From Euzebya rosea (GTDB taxonomy: Bacteria > Actinomycetota > Nitriliruptoria > Euzebyales > Euzebyaceae), in the NCBI RefSeq assembly GCF_003073135.1, contig NZ_PGDQ01000003.1:248001-312000 (forward strand): a stretch of 64,000 nucleotides of DNA, read 5' to 3'. The notes below the pieces were generated by a model. It saw nothing but the letters and a program-made list of their open reading frames with translations, was not told the origin of the DNA and searched no databases. Below are positions 41,609 to 50,103 of this stretch, piece after piece (positions within the stretch are counted from its first letter, which is position 1; every line of letters begins with the position of its first letter). The position numbers were made by a program, and so were the translations under genes.

Positions 41609-43849
41609 GTGGAGAACACGCTGCTGCCCGCCCCCGAACGTGTGGCCGGAGAGGTCGTCTACGTCGTGTACGCCGACGACGCCTCCGGCTTCGGCGTGGT
41701 GTCCATGGACGAGGACCGCGACGGCGCGATCAAGGCATCCGGGCCGCTGGCCAGCCTGACGCCGGGACAGGCGGTCACGCTCGTCGGGCGCTGGACCGAC
41801 CATCCCAAGCACGGCCGCACCTTCGAGGCGGACTTCTACGAGCTGGCGACCCCCCGGACGAAGAAGGGCCTGAAGACCTTCCTGGCCAGCGACCGCTTCC
41901 CCGGGGTGGGGGACGCCATCGCCGAACGGCTGGTCAAGACCTTCGGGACGGGTTTGGCCGAGGTCATCGCCACCCAGCCCGAGCGGCTGGCGGGCGTCAC
42001 CGGCGTCTCCACGGCCCTGGCCGGCCGGATCCACGGGTCCTGGGTGTCGGCTGGCCTGCTGCCACAGGTGGTGCAGCTGCTCGCTGCCGTCGACCTCGGC
42101 CCGGCGGTCGCCCGCGCGGCCGTCAAGCGGTTCGGCGACGAAGCCGCCGAGCTGCTCACCACCGACCCCTACGCCTACCTCAGCCTGCCGGGTGTCCGCT
42201 GGAAGCACGCCGACGCGCTGGGACGCGCCGCCGGCATCGACGACGACGACCCGCGACGCCTCGCTGCCGGTGCCGCCGGGTTCCTGCGGGGGGCCTGCTG
42301 GCGGGGCGGACACACGGTGATGGCGGAGGAAGAGCTGCTCGCCCGGCTGCCCAGCGCCCTCGGTGGCGGGCTCGAGCGGGCCCGCCGGGCCATCGACGAG
42401 GCCGTGGAGAACGGCGAGATACGGCGCGAGGACCATCCGCTGGCCGACCTGCCGGTCCCGCGGGTCTCCCCGCCGCCGCTGCACGACGCCGAGCTCGCCG
42501 TGGCCGACCGCATCACCGTGCTGACCGCGGCCGACGGCTCGGGCAACCCGCTGCGCAACGCCGACGGCAACGACGACCGCCTGACCGACGAGCAGGCCCA
42601 CGCCGTGGAGGCCGCCACGACGCACGCCGTCACGATCCTCACCGGCGGCCCGGGCACGGGCAAGACCTACGCGGTCACCGAGCTGGTCCGTCGGGCGACG
42701 GCAGCGGGGGCCAACGTCGCGCTCTGCGCCCCCACCGGCCGGGCGGCCAAGCGGCTGGAGGAGGTCACCGGCCACGCCGCCACCACGGTCCACCGGCTGC
42801 TCGAGGCCCGCCCCGAACCGGGGGAGGGGTTCGTGTTCGGCCGTACCGCCGACAACCCGCTGCCCCACGACCTCGTCGTCGCCGACGAGTGGTCGATGGC
42901 CGACGTGCACCTGGCGGCCGCGCTGCTCGACGCGCTGGCCCCACCGAGCCACCTGCTGCTCGTCGGTGACCCCGACCAGCTGCCCCCCGTCGGTCCCGGG
43001 GCGACGCTCCGGGACCTCCTGGCCGCCCGGAACGTCCCGGTCACCCGGCTGACGAAGGTGCACCGGCAGGCCGCGCAGAGCCGCATCGTCACGCTCGCCC
43101 ACGAGCTGAACGCCGGCGGCGAGCCGATCGTGGTCGGCCGGGACGGTGACGTCTTCGCCGTGCCCGAGCGCACTCCGGCGATCCCGGCCCGCATCGCCGA
43201 GATCGTGGCCGAGCGCGCGCCGGCCTACTTCGACTGCACCCCCGCTGACGTGCAGGTGCTGGCCCCCATGTACCGCGGTGCGGCGGGGGTCGACGCGCTG
43301 AACACCGCGCTGAAGGACCGGCTGAACCCGGCAGGCAGCCGACGGGCGGTCTCGGGCTGGCACGAGGGCGACCGGGTCGTCGCCACCCGCAACGACCCGG
43401 AGGTGGACATCGCCAACGGCGACATCGGCGAGGTCGCGGCCACCGACGCCAAGGACGGCGTCGTCAGCGTGGCCTTCCCGCAGGGTGTCGTCGAGCTGAG
43501 CGGTGATCGCCTGAACCACCTGGCGCCCGCGTGGTGCCTGACGGTGCACAAGTCACAGGGCGGGGAGTGGCCCGTCGTCGTCCTCGTCCTGGATCGCAGC
43601 CAGATGTCGATGTTGACCCGTGAGCTGGTCTACACCGCCATCACCCGTGCCCGTCGTGGCCTGCTGCTGGTCGGCGATGCCGGGCTGCTGGTCCCGGCGG
43701 CCCGGCGGGTGGGCGGCGGCATGGCCGCACGCCACACGACGCTCGCCGCCCGGCTCGCCGCCGGTGACACGGATGCAACGGGAGCCGGCGATGATGCGGG
43801 TGCTCAAGGCGATGGGGATACAGTCGATGAAGAAGGACAGGAGGAATGA
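41609..43849 (+). CDS. recD2: RecD2-type SF1B DNA helicase
   Basis: A 746-residue 5'-3' helicase not part of RecBCD. An N-terminal OB/HhH region (~1-300, with VGDAIAERLVKTF and VSTALAGRIHGS) precedes the motor: Walker A TGGPGTGKTYAVTEL, Walker B VVADEWSMADV, LVGDPDQLPPVGPGA (motif III), VHRQAAQSRI and LTVHKSQGGEWP (motif V) and LVYTAITRARRGL (motif VI). It probably unwinds DNA during repair. GTG 41609-41611 follows AGGGGA and a TAGCCT -10 box at 41593-41598. The Asp/Gly tail is typical filler. Confidence 0.94.
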   Translation: MENTLLPAPERVAGEVVYVVYADDASGFGVVSMDEDRDGAIKASGPLASLTPGQAVTLVGRWTDHPKHGRTFEADFYELATPRTKKGLKTFLASDRFPGVGDAIAERLVKTFGTGLAEVIATQPERLAGVTGVSTALAGRIHGSWVSAGLLPQVVQLLAAVDLGPAVARAAVKRFGDEAAELLTTDPYAYLSLPGVRWKHADALGRAAGIDDDDPRRLAAGAAGFLRGACWRGGHTVMAEEELLARLPSALGGGLERARRAIDEAVENGEIRREDHPLADLPVPRVSPPPLHDAELAVADRITVLTAADGSGNPLRNADGNDDRLTDEQAHAVEAATTHAVTILTGGPGTGKTYAVTELVRRATAAGANVALCAPTGRAAKRLEEVTGHAATTVHRLLEARPEPGEGFVFGRTADNPLPHDLVVADEWSMADVHLAAALLDALAPPSHLLLVGDPDQLPPVGPGATLRDLLAARNVPVTRLTKVHRQAAQSRIVTLAHELNAGGEPIVVGRDGDVFAVPERTPAIPARIAEIVAERAPAYFDCTPADVQVLAPMYRGAAGVDALNTALKDRLNPAGSRRAVSGWHEGDRVVATRNDPEVDIANGDIGEVAATDAKDGVVSVAFPQGVVELSGDRLNHLAPAWCLTVHKSQGGEWPVVVLVLDRSQMSMLTRELVYTAITRARRGLLLVGDAGLLVPAARRVGGGMAARHTTLAARLAAGDTDATGAGDDAGAQGDGDTVDEEGQEE
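43839..43844 (+). promoter_or_regulatory. ribosome site that fixes the next start
   Basis: AGGAGG inside the end of recD2 lies only one base from ATG 43846 (the ATGA overlap) but seven bases from ATG 43852, so the latter is the better start and the genes are translationally coupled. Confidence 0.7.
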
Positions 43850-43851
43850 CC

Positions 43852-44316
43852 ATGAGCAGCTGGCCGGTGTCGGGCACACGTCGATTCGGATCGACGGCGC
43901 TTCCGCCCGAGCTGGAGGTCAGCCTCGTCCCGCTGCTGGAGGACGCACACGCCGACGACCCCTTCGTGCCGCACCAGCCCCGCGAGGGGATCACCCGTGC
44001 GGCCGAGCTCGTCCGGTCCGTGGGGCTGGAGGTCGTCACGATCCGCGGCTCCCTGCTGGTCGGCGGGGTCGAGGTCGACCACGTGTGGTTGGCCGTCACC
44101 GACCACAGCGGCGAACCGTGGGTGCTGGACACCGCCTTCCCGCTGCATCGCGAGTCGTTCCTCGCCGTCCTCCCGGGCTGGGTCGCCGGCGACGCCTCCA
44201 CCGATGACCTCGTGGCCGCGGCGGACGGGGCGGCCCTGCTGGACCGAGTGCTCGCGTCGTTCCCGACGGGCACGGGCTACATCGGCGGACCCGTCTGGAC
44301 CACCGGGCGTCGCTGA
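43852..44316 (+). CDS. transglutaminase-like-fold protein without catalytic Cys (uncertain)
   Basis: A 154-residue protein. The centre reads ITRAAELVRSVGLEVV, IRGSLLVGG, then DHVWLAVTD and WVLDTAFPL, which copies the transglutaminase-core layout (helix, strand, HxW strand, D strand) and keeps the His and Asp of that triad, but no Cys occurs in the whole protein. I therefore see a possible pseudo-enzyme; the match is by pattern only. It is coupled to recD2 and read from the ribosome site at 43839. Function unknown. Confidence 0.65.
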   Translation: MSSWPVSGTRRFGSTALPPELEVSLVPLLEDAHADDPFVPHQPREGITRAAELVRSVGLEVVTIRGSLLVGGVEVDHVWLAVTDHSGEPWVLDTAFPLHRESFLAVLPGWVAGDASTDDLVAAADGAALLDRVLASFPTGTGYIGGPVWTTGRR

Positions 44317-44361
44317 GTCGGTGACCTCCGTGACGGGGGTCCGGCCGAGGCTGCACGCCTG

Positions 44362-44403
44362 TACTAGGTTGTCGCGCGATCACCCGATCGCCGACCCCAG
44401 GAG
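44362..44403 (+). promoter_or_regulatory. promoter and ribosome site of dienelactone hydrolase gene
   Basis: tactaggtt at 44362-44370 contains two overlapping TANNNT boxes; AGGAG at 44399-44403 sits six bases before ATG 44410. Confidence 0.45.
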
Positions 44404-44409
44404 CCCCCG

Positions 44410-45114
44410 ATGGCAGACCGCACGCCCCACCAGAACGTCACCTTCCCCTCCAACGGCCACGAGGCCCACGGGTACCTGACCACGCCCGACAACGGCAGCG
44501 GCCCCGGCCTGATCGTGATCCAGGAGTGGTGGGGCCTGACCGACCACATCGCCGACGTCTGCGACCGGTTCGCCCGTCAGGGCTACGTGGCGCTGGCGCC
44601 CGACCTGTACGGCGGTTCGATCACCCACGACGCCGACGAGGCCGGTCAGATGATGCAGGACCTGCCCGAGGAGAAGGCGGCCACCGACCTCGCCGGTGCA
44701 GTCGACTACCTGCTGTCGCTGGATGCGGTGACGACCGACCGGGTCGGCGTCGTCGGCTTCTGCATGGGCGGCGGGTTCGTCATCCAGCTCGCAGCCCAGC
44801 AGGGTGACCGCATCGGTGCCGCCGTCCCGTTCTACGGCGTCCTGCAGTCCGAGCCCGACTTCTCCGCCATCACCGCCCCGGTCCTCGGCCACTACGCGGA
44901 GACCGACGACTTCGCGCCGCCCACCAAGGCGCTGGAGATGGGGCAGTCCATCCGTGATGCCGGCGGGTCGGCGGCGATACACGTCTACGGCGGGACCAAC
45001 CACGCGTTCTTCAACGACGAGAACCGGCTGGGGACCCACGACCCCGACGAGGCGGCCGTCGCCTGGGCCCGGACCCTGTCGTTCCTCAACACCCACCTGG
45101 GCGCGGAGGGCTGA
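44410..45114 (+). CDS. dienelactone hydrolase family protein
   Basis: A 234-residue alpha/beta hydrolase. Cys in GFCMGGGFV is the nucleophile, with Asp (TDDFAPP) and His (NHAFFND) completing the triad, and QEWWGL carries the Glu that holds Cys inactive in the resting state. Length is typical. It opens a lactone ring of an aromatic breakdown product or a similar ester. A small gene follows 68 bases downstream. Confidence 0.93.
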   Translation: MADRTPHQNVTFPSNGHEAHGYLTTPDNGSGPGLIVIQEWWGLTDHIADVCDRFARQGYVALAPDLYGGSITHDADEAGQMMQDLPEEKAATDLAGAVDYLLSLDAVTTDRVGVVGFCMGGGFVIQLAAQQGDRIGAAVPFYGVLQSEPDFSAITAPVLGHYAETDDFAPPTKALEMGQSIRDAGGSAAIHVYGGTNHAFFNDENRLGTHDPDEAAVAWARTLSFLNTHLGAEG

Positions 45115-45182
45115 ACGGACCGTCACGCGACGGTGGGTCGGTCGTTGGAGTGGATGTCCCCCCGATTCCAGGAGCATCCACG

Positions 45183-45383
45183 ATGGACAACGTCACCCCG
45201 AAGCTGCGCAGCATCACGGGCGTCGCCCGCGCCCTGATCGCCACCGTCGGGGTCGACGAAGCCGTCACCATCCTGGTCACGCAGTTCGGCTGGGACGTTG
45301 CCTTCAGCGCGATGTCCCACGTCGAGGGCCCCGAGGGCTCCCGCGGGATGTGGCTGACCCTCGAGCGCGCCGGCACGTCCTGA
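45183..45383 (+). CDS. small hypothetical protein
   Basis: A 66-residue protein of unknown function, with ATG 45183 preceded by AGGAG at 45171-45175. It is amphipathic, with a hydrophobic middle (ARALIATVGVDEAVTILV) that is too polar to be a good membrane helix. No Cys. Probably real because start, ribosome site and codon bias agree. Confidence 0.65.
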   Translation: MDNVTPKLRSITGVARALIATVGVDEAVTILVTQFGWDVAFSAMSHVEGPEGSRGMWLTLERAGTS

Positions 45384-45422
45384 CGTCACGCCTGCCCTGT
45401 CATCGGGCGGACGGGAGGGTGG

Positions 45423-45866
45423 TCAGCCGCCCAGCCGGTGGGTGACCGCCAGGACGTCACCGCAGCGGGCGGTCCCGTCGGTGGAGAACCAGCACTCGCC
45501 GGTGGGGTGGGCCTGCCGCCGGCAGTGGAAGACGGCGGTGGAGGCGGCGCGGAGCGCCTGTACGTACAGCATGGCCGCGCGGTGGGCGTCCATGGTGGTG
45601 TTGCGCGGCGTGTCCGGTGCGAGCTCGCTGGCGAGGTGGCAGGCGGCGAACCCGCCGTCGTAGCTGGCCAGGGGACAGGCTGCGGCGCAGCCGTCCGGCC
45701 CGCACGAGGTGGCGGCGCAGAACGCGGCGGCGGCGGAACGAACCTGGGCGGCGAGGTGGTGTCCGCGGGAGACGGCGTCAGCGCCGTCCGTGGTGCCGAT
45801 GGTGAGGCCGCTGATCTCCAGCAGCCACTCGGCGGTGGTGGTGGTCACGTGTTCCACAGTACGCAT
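45423..45866 (-). CDS. Cys-rich hypothetical protein
   Basis: A 147-residue protein with eight Cys grouped in two clusters: FCAATSCGPDGCAAACPL (residues ~52-70) and ACHLA, then VFHCRRQAH, GECWFS and ARCGDV near the end. This could hold zinc or Fe-S, or form disulfides; there is no signal peptide. ATG 45864-45866 is chosen (GTG 45935 is the other option). It is divergent from mscL. Confidence 0.65.
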   Translation of the reverse strand: MRTVEHVTTTTAEWLLEISGLTIGTTDGADAVSRGHHLAAQVRSAAAAFCAATSCGPDGCAAACPLASYDGGFAACHLASELAPDTPRNTTMDAHRAAMLYVQALRAASTAVFHCRRQAHPTGECWFSTDGTARCGDVLAVTHRLGG

Positions 45867-45903
45867 ATCGGCAGGTGGAGCGGTGGACCTGAGGTCGTCC
45901 TCG

Positions 45904-45932
45904 TGGACAACCGGACCTGTACGCTGTTTACT
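45904..45932 (+). promoter_or_regulatory. promoter of mscL
   Basis: TGGACA (45904-45909) and TTTACT (45927-45932) are 17 bases apart, a good sigma-70-type pair; the transcript would start near 45940, leaving a ~26-base leader with an AAAGGG ribosome site before GTG 45966. Confidence 0.5.
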
Positions 45933-45965
45933 CACGGTGCGTGCACATTACTGAAAGGGAATGCA

Positions 45966-46349
45966 GTGATCAAGGAGTTCAAGGAGTTCCTCATGAAGGG
46001 GAACGTCATCGACCTGGCCGTGGCCGTGGTCATCGGCGCCGCCTTCGCAGCGATCATCACCGCCCTGGTCGAGGGGATCATCAACCCGATCATCGCCGCC
46101 ATCGTGGGCCAGCCCGACATCACCGAGGTCACGACCAGCATCGGCAGCGCCGAGCTGCTGACCGGGCAGGTCATCGGCGCGATCATCAACTTCGTCCTGG
46201 TCGGCCTGGTCCTGTTCCTGCTCGTCAAGGCCGCCAACAAGGCCATGGACGCCCGCAAGAAGGAGCCGGAAGAGGTCGAGGTGGTGGCCGACCCGGAGGA
46301 GATCGTCCTGCTCCGCCAGATCCGCGACTCCCTGTCCACCCGGGCCTAG
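45966..46349 (+). CDS. mscL: large-conductance mechanosensitive channel
   Basis: A 127-residue homopentameric channel that releases solutes under hypo-osmotic stress. FKEFLMKGNVIDLAVAVVIGAAF is in the first membrane helix region (shown here only to residue pattern: FLMKGNV then IDLAVAVVIG), followed by NFVLVGLVLFLLVKAANK as the second helix and a short acidic tail. Length and helix spacing are standard. GTG start with AAAGGG upstream. Its stop overlaps the stop of the convergent Sua5 gene in one CTAG. Confidence 0.95.
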   Translation: MIKEFKEFLMKGNVIDLAVAVVIGAAFAAIITALVEGIINPIIAAIVGQPDITEVTTSIGSAELLTGQVIGAIINFVLVGLVLFLLVKAANKAMDARKKEPEEVEVVADPEEIVLLRQIRDSLSTRA

Positions 46350-47392
46350 CGCTCGGGCGTTCCCCCCACATCGGGCCCGAGCGGTCCGAGAGACGACCCC
46401 GCTGCGGCGGGGTCGTTCGTCGTCCCGGCCCGACGCAGCCGATCCATGATCGCGCGGCCGACGCCGGTGTCGGTGACCGACTCGACCACGACCACGTCGA
46501 GGCCGAGGTCGTCGGCCCGGCGCAGCGCGGCGTACAGCTCGCGGGCCATCGCGTCGTCGTCGGCGGGGGCGGCCAGCAACGTGACGTCGGCCGGCAGGCC
46601 CAGGGCGTCGCCGGTCACCACTCCCACGCGGACACCGCTGGAGGCCACGTCGGCGGCGACCTCCTGACCGCGGCCCACGGGGGCGATCCGCACCGCTGCC
46701 CGTGGCTGGTAGTGGGCATGGCGGGTCCCGGGCGACCGGGAGGGGTCACCTATGGCGCCGCGGTCGCCCAGCATCTCGCGGGTGACCGATCCCTCCCGCA
46801 GCACCACGGGGGCGTCGCCGCGGGCGTCGACCACCGTCGACTCGATCCCGATCGCGCACGGCCCGCCGTCGATGATCCAGTCCAGCTCCTCACCGAGGTC
46901 CGTGGCGACGTGCGCAGCGGTGGTGGGGGAGGGGCGGCCCGACCGGTTGGCGCTCGGGGCGGCGACCGGGGTGCCGGCGGTGTCGATCAGCAGCCGGGCG
47001 ACCCGGGAGGCGGGCACCCGCACGGCCACGCTGTCCAGCCCGGCCGCGGTGGCCGTCGGCACGGAGTCGAGCCGGTCGAGGACCAGGGTGAGCGGGCCCG
47101 GCCAGAACCGTTCGGCCAGCGACGCTGCCAGGGGCGTGACCACGGCGACCCGCTGCATCCACGAGGCGTCGGCGAGGTGGACGATCAGCGGGTTGTCCGA
47201 CGGCCGCCCCTTGGCGAGGAAGATCCGCTCGACGGCCGTGGTCGACAGCGCGTCGGCGCCCAGCCCGTAGACCGTTTCGGTGGGAAAGGCCACCAGCCCC
47301 CCGCTGCGGAGGGTCGCCGCCGGCGAGGTCAGCAGCGCCCGGAGGTCGCCGTCGGGCAGGTCGTCGGGGATGGAGAGGACGCTGGCGGTCAC
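46346..47392 (-). CDS. L-threonylcarbamoyladenylate synthase (Sua5/YrdC/YwlC)
   Basis: A 348-residue enzyme making threonylcarbamoyl-AMP for tRNA t6A modification. The YrdC domain has GGLVAFPTETVYGLGADAL, KGRPSDNPLIVHL, WPGPLTLVL, VAVRVPAS and SANRSGRPSPTTA; the C-terminal ~130 residues form the Sua5 extension. GTG 47390-47392 is used; GTGA overlap with the upstream gene gives coupling. Convergent with mscL: the two genes share the palindromic CTAG at 46346-46349 as their stops. Confidence 0.94.
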   Translation of the reverse strand: MTASVLSIPDDLPDGDLRALLTSPAATLRSGGLVAFPTETVYGLGADALSTTAVERIFLAKGRPSDNPLIVHLADASWMQRVAVVTPLAASLAERFWPGPLTLVLDRLDSVPTATAAGLDSVAVRVPASRVARLLIDTAGTPVAAPSANRSGRPSPTTAAHVATDLGEELDWIIDGGPCAIGIESTVVDARGDAPVVLREGSVTREMLGDRGAIGDPSRSPGTRHAHYQPRAAVRIAPVGRGQEVAADVASSGVRVGVVTGDALGLPADVTLLAAPADDDAMARELYAALRRADDLGLDVVVVESVTDTGVGRAIMDRLRRAGTTNDPAAAGSSLGPLGPDVGGTPER

Positions 47393-48027
47393 CGCGTCGC
47401 TTGGTCGTCGATGATGCGCGACGGGGCGGGGGGCATCAGCGCGAAGACCAGGTAGCGGACGACCGCCTCGACGTCGAGGTGGCGACCGATGCGTCCTCGC
47501 ACGGCACGGACCAGCGAGCTCGATCCCTCCGGCAGTCCCTCCGCGCCCGGCACCATGCGTTCGGCCAGGGCGTCGAAGCGCTCCAGGCGGGCCTCCGGTC
47601 CACGGTCGGGGTCGGTGACCACGGCGCGCAGGCGGGCAAGCCAGCGACGGCCGCCGTTGAGCTCGAGGTGGTCGGCGAGGTTCCGTGTGGCGGTGTACAG
47701 CGGTTGCTGCGGGATGTCGATGGAGCCGAGCCCCAGCTCGAGGCGGGACAGGGCGCTGTCGATGTCCTCCGCGCAGCCGGCCCGGCGCAGGTCGCCGGTG
47801 TCGCGCAGTCGGACGAGCTCGACGGTGAGGTGCTGCTGCCGGGCCAGCGACGTCGGGGCGTCGAGGCACGCGCGGATACCGGCGGCCCACAGGTCCAGCC
47901 CAGCGCGATCGAGGGCCTTGGCCACGTCGAGCGCGAGCGTGTAGACCTCGCGGCCTTCCTCCAGGCGGGAGGGGGCCGGACGGGTCCTCCGCCAGTTCGC
48001 CACGTGGGTCACCTGCCGATCACGCAC
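47389..48027 (-). CDS. hypothetical helical protein coupled to Sua5 gene
   Basis: A 212-residue soluble, mainly helical protein of unknown function. Residues ~20-110 repeat Leu/Asp-rich helices (LALDVAKALDRAGLDLWAAGI) and the C-terminus is Arg-rich with RYLVFALMPPA. It overlaps the Sua5 gene by four bases. The start is unsure: GTG 48027 lies inside a GAAGAGG-type site; GTG 48009 and GTG 48000 are alternatives. No family recognised. Confidence 0.6.
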   Translation of the reverse strand: MRDRQVTHVANWRRTRPAPSRLEEGREVYTLALDVAKALDRAGLDLWAAGIRACLDAPTSLARQQHLTVELVRLRDTGDLRRAGCAEDIDSALSRLELGLGSIDIPQQPLYTATRNLADHLELNGGRRWLARLRAVVTDPDRGPEARLERFDALAERMVPGAEGLPEGSSSLVRAVRGRIGRHLDVEAVVRYLVFALMPPAPSRIIDDQATR

Positions 48028-48063
48028 CTCTTCCCCGCTCGTCCTCCAACGTCAAGAGGCCGA

Positions 48064-48094
48064 CGCTCCCCGGAACGGGGGAGAACGGGGAGCG
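48064..48094 (-). terminator. intrinsic-type terminator after acyl-CoA dehydrogenase
   Basis: Arms cgctccccg (48064-48072) and cggggagcg (48086-48094) give a perfect nine-base stem with a 13-base loop, extendable outward. It lies 37 bases after the stop of the minus-strand acyl-CoA dehydrogenase gene; the tail has only a weak T content (CTCTTG). Confidence 0.6.
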
Positions 48095-48131
48095 CCGACC
48101 AGAACGGAGTGTACGTGAAACTGCCGCCGAA

Positions 48132-49955
48132 TCAGAAGGCGGCGTCAGCGATCTCCATGACCTCCATGGACGTCGCGGCCATGATCTCGCGACGGGACGT
48201 GAGCTGGGGCAGCACGTTGTGGGCGAACCAGCGGGCGGCGGCCACCTTGCCGGTGTAGAACTCGCGGTCCGCGTCGCTGACGTCCTCGCTGTTCAGCTGG
48301 GTCAGGGCCACGTCGGCACCGCGCAGCGACAGCCAGCCGACGACGACCTCCGACAGGCTCATCAGGAACGGCGTGGTGGACAGGCCGACCTTGTACAGGT
48401 CCTCGCCGAGGAACTGCACGAGGCTGCCGAGCATGCCCTGCACGTCCTCGAGTGCCGTCGCCAGGCGCTGGCGCTCGGCCTGCAGGCCGTCGTCGGGCTT
48501 GCCGTCCTTGGCGAAGTTCTGGACCTCCGTCAGCAGGCGGGTCAGGGTCGCGCCCTGGTCCTTGCCGATCTTGCGGAAGAACAGGTCCATGCCCTGGATG
48601 CCGGTCGTGCCCTCGTAGAGGGTGTCGATCTTGGCGTCGCGGATGTACTGCTCGAGCGGCACGTCACGGGTGAAGCCGGACCCACCGAAGACCTGCAGCG
48701 CGACGGCGAGCAGCTCGTAGGACTTCTCCGAGCCGTAGCCCTTGACCATCGGGAGCAGCAGGTCGTTCATCTGCTCCCAGCCCTCGGCGGCCTCGGTGTC
48801 GCCGTTGTGGCGCGCCATGGCGATCTGGTCCTGGACCCAGCCGGTGTACATGACGAGGGCACGCATGCCCTCGACGTGGGCCTTCTGCATCATCAGGTTC
48901 CGGCGCACGTCGGGGTGGCGAATGATCTCCACCCGCGGGGCGGTCTTGTCCATGGCCTTCTTCAGGTCCGGCCCCTGGACGCGCTCCTTGGCGTACTCCA
49001 GCGCGTTGAGATAGCCCGTGGAGAGGGTGGAGATGGCCTTCGTGCCGACCAGCATGCGGGCGTACTCGATGACGCGGAACATCTGGGCGATGCCGTCGTG
49101 CACCTCGCCGACGAGGATGCCGCGGGCCGGGACGTCGGTGTCGGAGAAGTACAGCTCCGCCGTCGCCGAGGCCTTGATGCCCATCTTGTCCTCGATCGCA
49201 CGGACCCAGACGCCGTTGCGTTCGCCGAGGGAGCCGTCCTCGTTGACCCAGTACTTGGGGACGACGTAGAGGCTGAGGCCCTTGGTGCCGGGGCCGGCGC
49301 CCTCGGGACGTGCCAGGACCAGGTGGATGACGTTGTCGGGCCAGTCGAAGTCACCGGAGGTGATGAACCGCTTGTTGCCCGTGATGGTCCACGTGCCGTC
49401 GCCGTTGTCGACCGCCTTGGCCCGCCCGGCCCCGACGTCGGAACCGGCCTCGGGCTCGGTGAGCACCATCGTGGCGCCCCACTTGTGCTCGATCATCGGC
49501 TCGACGAAGCGGGTGCGCTGCTCGTCGTTGCAGACCGAGTCGAGGATGGTCGCGAAGAACGGCCCGGCGGTGTACAGCATCGCCGAGGCGTTGGCGCCCA
49601 GCAGGAGCTCGCTGGCCGACCACGTGATGGACGGCGACGCGCCGTAGCCGCCGAGGTGGGGCGGCACGTACAGCAGGTGCCAGTCGTTGTCGAAGAACGC
49701 GTCGAGCGTCTCGTTGATCTCCGGCGGGAGGGTGACCTCGCCCTTCTCGGCGTCCAGCTGCAACGGCGTGCGATCGCCGGCGACGAAGCTGGCGGCGAAG
49801 TCCTCGCGGGCCAGCCGGTCGACCTCGCGGAGCACGTCCATGGCCGAGTCGGCATCCATCTGCTCGTAGGGGCCGGTGCCCAGGTGGTCCTGGACCCGGT
49901 TGACCTCGAACAGGTTGAAGAACATGTCGCGGAGGTTGCTCTTGTAGTGCGTCAT
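48132..49955 (-). CDS. long acyl-CoA dehydrogenase, DmdC-type (3-methylmercaptopropionyl-CoA dehydrogenase-like)
   Basis: A 607-residue acyl-CoA dehydrogenase of the ~600-residue class that includes DmdC. LTEPEAGSDVG, ITGNKRFITSGDFD and KASATAEL identify the middle domain, KKAMDKTAPR and GFTRDVPLEQYIRDAKIDTLYEGTTGIQ the FAD-binding and catalytic region (the Gly-Ile-Gln replaces the usual Glu-Ile-Gln, as in this class, where the base is elsewhere). The N-terminus YKSNLRDMFFNLFEV is also diagnostic. It probably oxidises a methylthio- or fatty acyl-CoA. ATG 49953-49955; palindromic operators lie just upstream. Confidence 0.92.
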   Translation of the reverse strand: MTHYKSNLRDMFFNLFEVNRVQDHLGTGPYEQMDADSAMDVLREVDRLAREDFAASFVAGDRTPLQLDAEKGEVTLPPEINETLDAFFDNDWHLLYVPPHLGGYGASPSITWSASELLLGANASAMLYTAGPFFATILDSVCNDEQRTRFVEPMIEHKWGATMVLTEPEAGSDVGAGRAKAVDNGDGTWTITGNKRFITSGDFDWPDNVIHLVLARPEGAGPGTKGLSLYVVPKYWVNEDGSLGERNGVWVRAIEDKMGIKASATAELYFSDTDVPARGILVGEVHDGIAQMFRVIEYARMLVGTKAISTLSTGYLNALEYAKERVQGPDLKKAMDKTAPRVEIIRHPDVRRNLMMQKAHVEGMRALVMYTGWVQDQIAMARHNGDTEAAEGWEQMNDLLLPMVKGYGSEKSYELLAVALQVFGGSGFTRDVPLEQYIRDAKIDTLYEGTTGIQGMDLFFRKIGKDQGATLTRLLTEVQNFAKDGKPDDGLQAERQRLATALEDVQGMLGSLVQFLGEDLYKVGLSTTPFLMSLSEVVVGWLSLRGADVALTQLNSEDVSDADREFYTGKVAAARWFAHNVLPQLTSRREIMAATSMEVMEIADAAF

Positions 49956-49990
49956 CGACGGACTCCTTGGTTCCGGAGGGCGGAGGAGGC

Positions 49991-50037
49991 TGACCTGACC
50001 GAGGTCAGTTACCGACCGGTATGTTACCGCGTAGTAA
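49991..50037 (-). promoter_or_regulatory. operator cluster upstream of the DmdC-type gene
   Basis: Three palindromes lie within 50 bases: TGACCT-n5-AGGTCA (49991-50007), TACCG-ac-CGGTA (50010-50021) and GTTAC-n6-GTAAC (50023-50038). The middle one looks like a TetR-type operator often found before fatty-acid genes. The exact promoter boxes are unclear. Confidence 0.55.
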
Positions 50038-50103
50038 CAAGCTCGCCAACTCCATGGGCGGGACCTGGGGAACCCCGATCCCGGCGGAGGCGGATCGGGG
50101 TCG

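Noticed and set aside
43846-43848. ATG in the ATGA overlap as start of the transglutaminase-like gene
   Set aside because: Its distance from the AGGAGG is one base, too close for initiation; the ATG at 43852 has seven.
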